Part shown: in pieces, positions 39,925 to 41,096 of the stretch
Layout of the letters: the number at the start of each line of letters is the position of its first letter
How positions within the stretch are numbered: the first letter of the stretch is position 1
NCBI GenBank assembly: GCA_016874555.1
Contig: VGTW01000008.1
Span: 1-41,096 of the forward strand
Length of the DNA stretch: 41,096 bases
Direction: 5' to 3'
DNA from: Gammaproteobacteria bacterium
GTDB taxonomy: Bacteria; Pseudomonadota; Gammaproteobacteria; Steroidobacterales; Steroidobacteraceae
Translations under genes and position numbers: made by a program
Notes under the pieces: model-generated
Seen by the model: the letters and a program-made list of their open reading frames with translations, nothing else
Database searches by the model: none
Told to the model about the DNA's origin: nothing

Positions 39925-41025
39925 ATGAAAATTACCCAACTCGAAACCTACGCGAACGAATTCGTCTGCTTCGTAAAGGTAACGACGGACGCGGGCGCCA
40001 TCGGCTGGGGGCAGACTTCGACGTATAACGCCGATATCACGGCCACGGTATTCCACCGACAGGTGGTGCCTTGGGTGCTTGGTCGCGAAGCTCATGACAT
40101 GCAGGCGTTGATCGATCGTGTTGAGGAGAAAGAGCATAAGTTTCCGGGCAGTTACCGCTGCCGCGCGCTGGCAGGCCTTGATACCGCACTCTGGGATTTG
40201 CGGGGTCGCGTGGCTAATCAGCCCGTGGTCGAGTTGCTGGGGGGCAAACCAGGGCGCCTGCGAGCGTATGCGTCGTCGATGAGGCGTGACATCGCGCCAC
40301 GCGATGAGGTCCTGCGCCTCGTGCGGCTGCGCGATGAGTTCGGCTTCACGGCGTTCAAGTGGCGAGTGGCCGCCGAGTGTGGTCGCAATGTCGATGAGTG
40401 GCCCGGCCGTACCGAGGAAATTGTGCCAACGGTGGCGCGGGCCTTGGGACCTGGGATCGATAAACTCGTTGATGCAAACAGTGGCTATTCGCCCGAGCGC
40501 GCCATTGAAGTAGGGCGTTTGCTTGAGGCCGAAGGGATTGGCCATTACGAGGAGCCGTGCCCCTACTGGCATCTCGAAGATACCAAGCAAGTAACCGATG
40601 CGCTGTCACTCGATGTTACCGGCGGCGAGCAGGACTTTGACCTTGCGACTTGGCAACGCATGATCGACCTGCGCGCGGTGGATGTGGTGCAGCCTGATGT
40701 CATGTATATGGGCGGTCTGACCCGTACGCTGACCGTGGCGCGCATGGCGGCGGCGGCGGGTCTGCCGGTGACGCCACACAGCGCCAATCTGTCTTTGGTG
40801 ACGATGTGCACCATGCACCTGCTCGGTGCGATCCCGAACGCCGGGAAGTATCTCGAGCTCTCGATCGAGGGCGCAGATTACTACCCCTGGCAGCAGAAAC
40901 TTTTTCTCGGCGATCCGTACCGCGTCGTCGATGGTCATGTACAAATCCCTGCCGAACCTGGTTGGGGTGTCGAAATCAATCCACAGTGGTTGGCTCGCGC
41001 CGAGTATCGCTGCGCGAAACTTTGA
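39925..41025 (+). CDS. Mandelate racemase/muconate lactonizing enzyme family (enolase superfamily) protein
   Basis: A 366-residue enolase-superfamily enzyme. The N-terminal capping domain is followed by a barrel with the expected catalytic set: Lys145 (FKWR), metal ligands Asp183 (DANSGYS), Glu209 or Glu210 (HYEEPC) and Glu235 (TGGEQD), and His285 (TPHSANLS), which places it in the mandelate racemase subgroup with a His general base. Such enzymes abstract a proton next to a carboxylate, most often dehydrating sugar acids or racemising. The start was set at ATG 39925; the upstream frame from 39874 lies in the operator-containing promoter region. It is followed after 14 bases by a hydroxyacid-dehydrogenase gene. 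Confidence 0.88.
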   Translation: MKITQLETYANEFVCFVKVTTDAGAIGWGQTSTYNADITATVFHRQVVPWVLGREAHDMQALIDRVEEKEHKFPGSYRCRALAGLDTALWDLRGRVANQPVVELLGGKPGRLRAYASSMRRDIAPRDEVLRLVRLRDEFGFTAFKWRVAAECGRNVDEWPGRTEEIVPTVARALGPGIDKLVDANSGYSPERAIEVGRLLEAEGIGHYEEPCPYWHLEDTKQVTDALSLDVTGGEQDFDLATWQRMIDLRAVDVVQPDVMYMGGLTRTLTVARMAAAAGLPVTPHSANLSLVTMCTMHLLGAIPNAGKYLELSIEGADYYPWQQKLFLGDPYRVVDGHVQIPAEPGWGVEINPQWLARAEYRCAKL

Positions 41026-41039
41026 AAAGGAACGGGTAA

Positions 41040-41096
41040 GTGACGTACGGATACATTGGTCTTGGCAATCTCGGCAAGCACCTGGCAGCCAGTCTG
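41040..41096 (+). CDS. 3-hydroxyisobutyrate dehydrogenase-like protein, 5' end only
   Basis: Nineteen codons from a GTG at 41040 to the window end encode VTYGYIGLGNLGKHLAASL. This has the GxGxxG NAD(P)-binding N-terminus (YIGLGNLG) of the beta-hydroxyacid dehydrogenase family. AAGGA lies upstream and the gene starts 14 bases after the enolase-superfamily stop, so it is the second gene of that operon. The family oxidises beta-hydroxy acids such as 3-hydroxyisobutyrate or tartronate semialdehyde; nothing more can be said from the fragment. Confidence 0.7.
   Translation, partial: MTYGYIGLGNLGKHLAASL

Overview
The window is a dense, high-GC bacterial chromosomal segment with almost no non-coding space. 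Many genes overlap by ATGA, GTGA or TGATG junctions. The mix of a TonB-dependent receptor, heterotetrameric sarcosine oxidase, an AruH/AruI pair and a GbdR-like regulator points to an aerobic Proteobacterium, most likely a gammaproteobacterium. That placement is inferred from gene style only. No rRNA, tRNA, CRISPR array, insertion sequence or phage gene was seen, and no intergenic stretch exceeds 300 bases.

Layout. (1) 1-6252, minus: a dimethylglycine-dehydrogenase-like flavoprotein fused to a GcvT domain, then soxB, soxD and soxA (soxA runs off the left edge). (2) 6355-13649, plus: a GbdR/CdhR-type AraC regulator, then a corrinoid methyl-transfer operon. It holds a corrinoid protein, a DUF1638 protein, a small 'virulence factor' family protein, a MetV-like cysteine protein, MetF, a methyl-THF:corrinoid methyltransferase and an ASKHA/2Fe-2S corrinoid activase. 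(3) 13660-21478, minus: an MFS carrier, a second complete soxBDAG set, and a periplasmic M20 amidohydrolase. (4) 21494-25941: a secreted type-B carboxylesterase and a divergent aruH/aruI pair (arginine transaminase pathway). (5) 39766-25946, minus: nine collinear genes comprising an SDR, an MttB-family methyltransferase, a second DMGDH-GcvT flavoprotein, a homocysteine-methyltransferase-like protein, a second MttB-family protein, a TPR sulfotransferase, a TonB receptor, an MFS carrier and a class II aldolase/adducin protein. (6) 39925-end, plus: an enolase-superfamily dehydratase/racemase and the first 19 codons of a 3-hydroxyisobutyrate-dehydrogenase-like gene.

How it may work together (inference). 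One or more N-methylated compounds, probably quaternary amines, enter through the TonB receptor and MFS carriers. The MttB-type enzymes of block 5 would move a methyl group to the single corrinoid protein of block 2. The MtrH-like enzyme would pass it to tetrahydrofolate, and MetF with the MetV-like protein would oxidise methyl-THF to methylene-THF. The remaining tertiary and secondary amine methyls would be removed by the DMGDH-GcvT and Sox flavoenzymes, also as methylene-THF. The co-occurrence of a Co(I)-dependent pathway with oxygen-using oxidases, and the conserved but unexplained DUF1638 and small 'virulence factor' proteins inside the corrinoid operon, are the most interesting aspects. 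The natural substrate cannot be read from the sequence.
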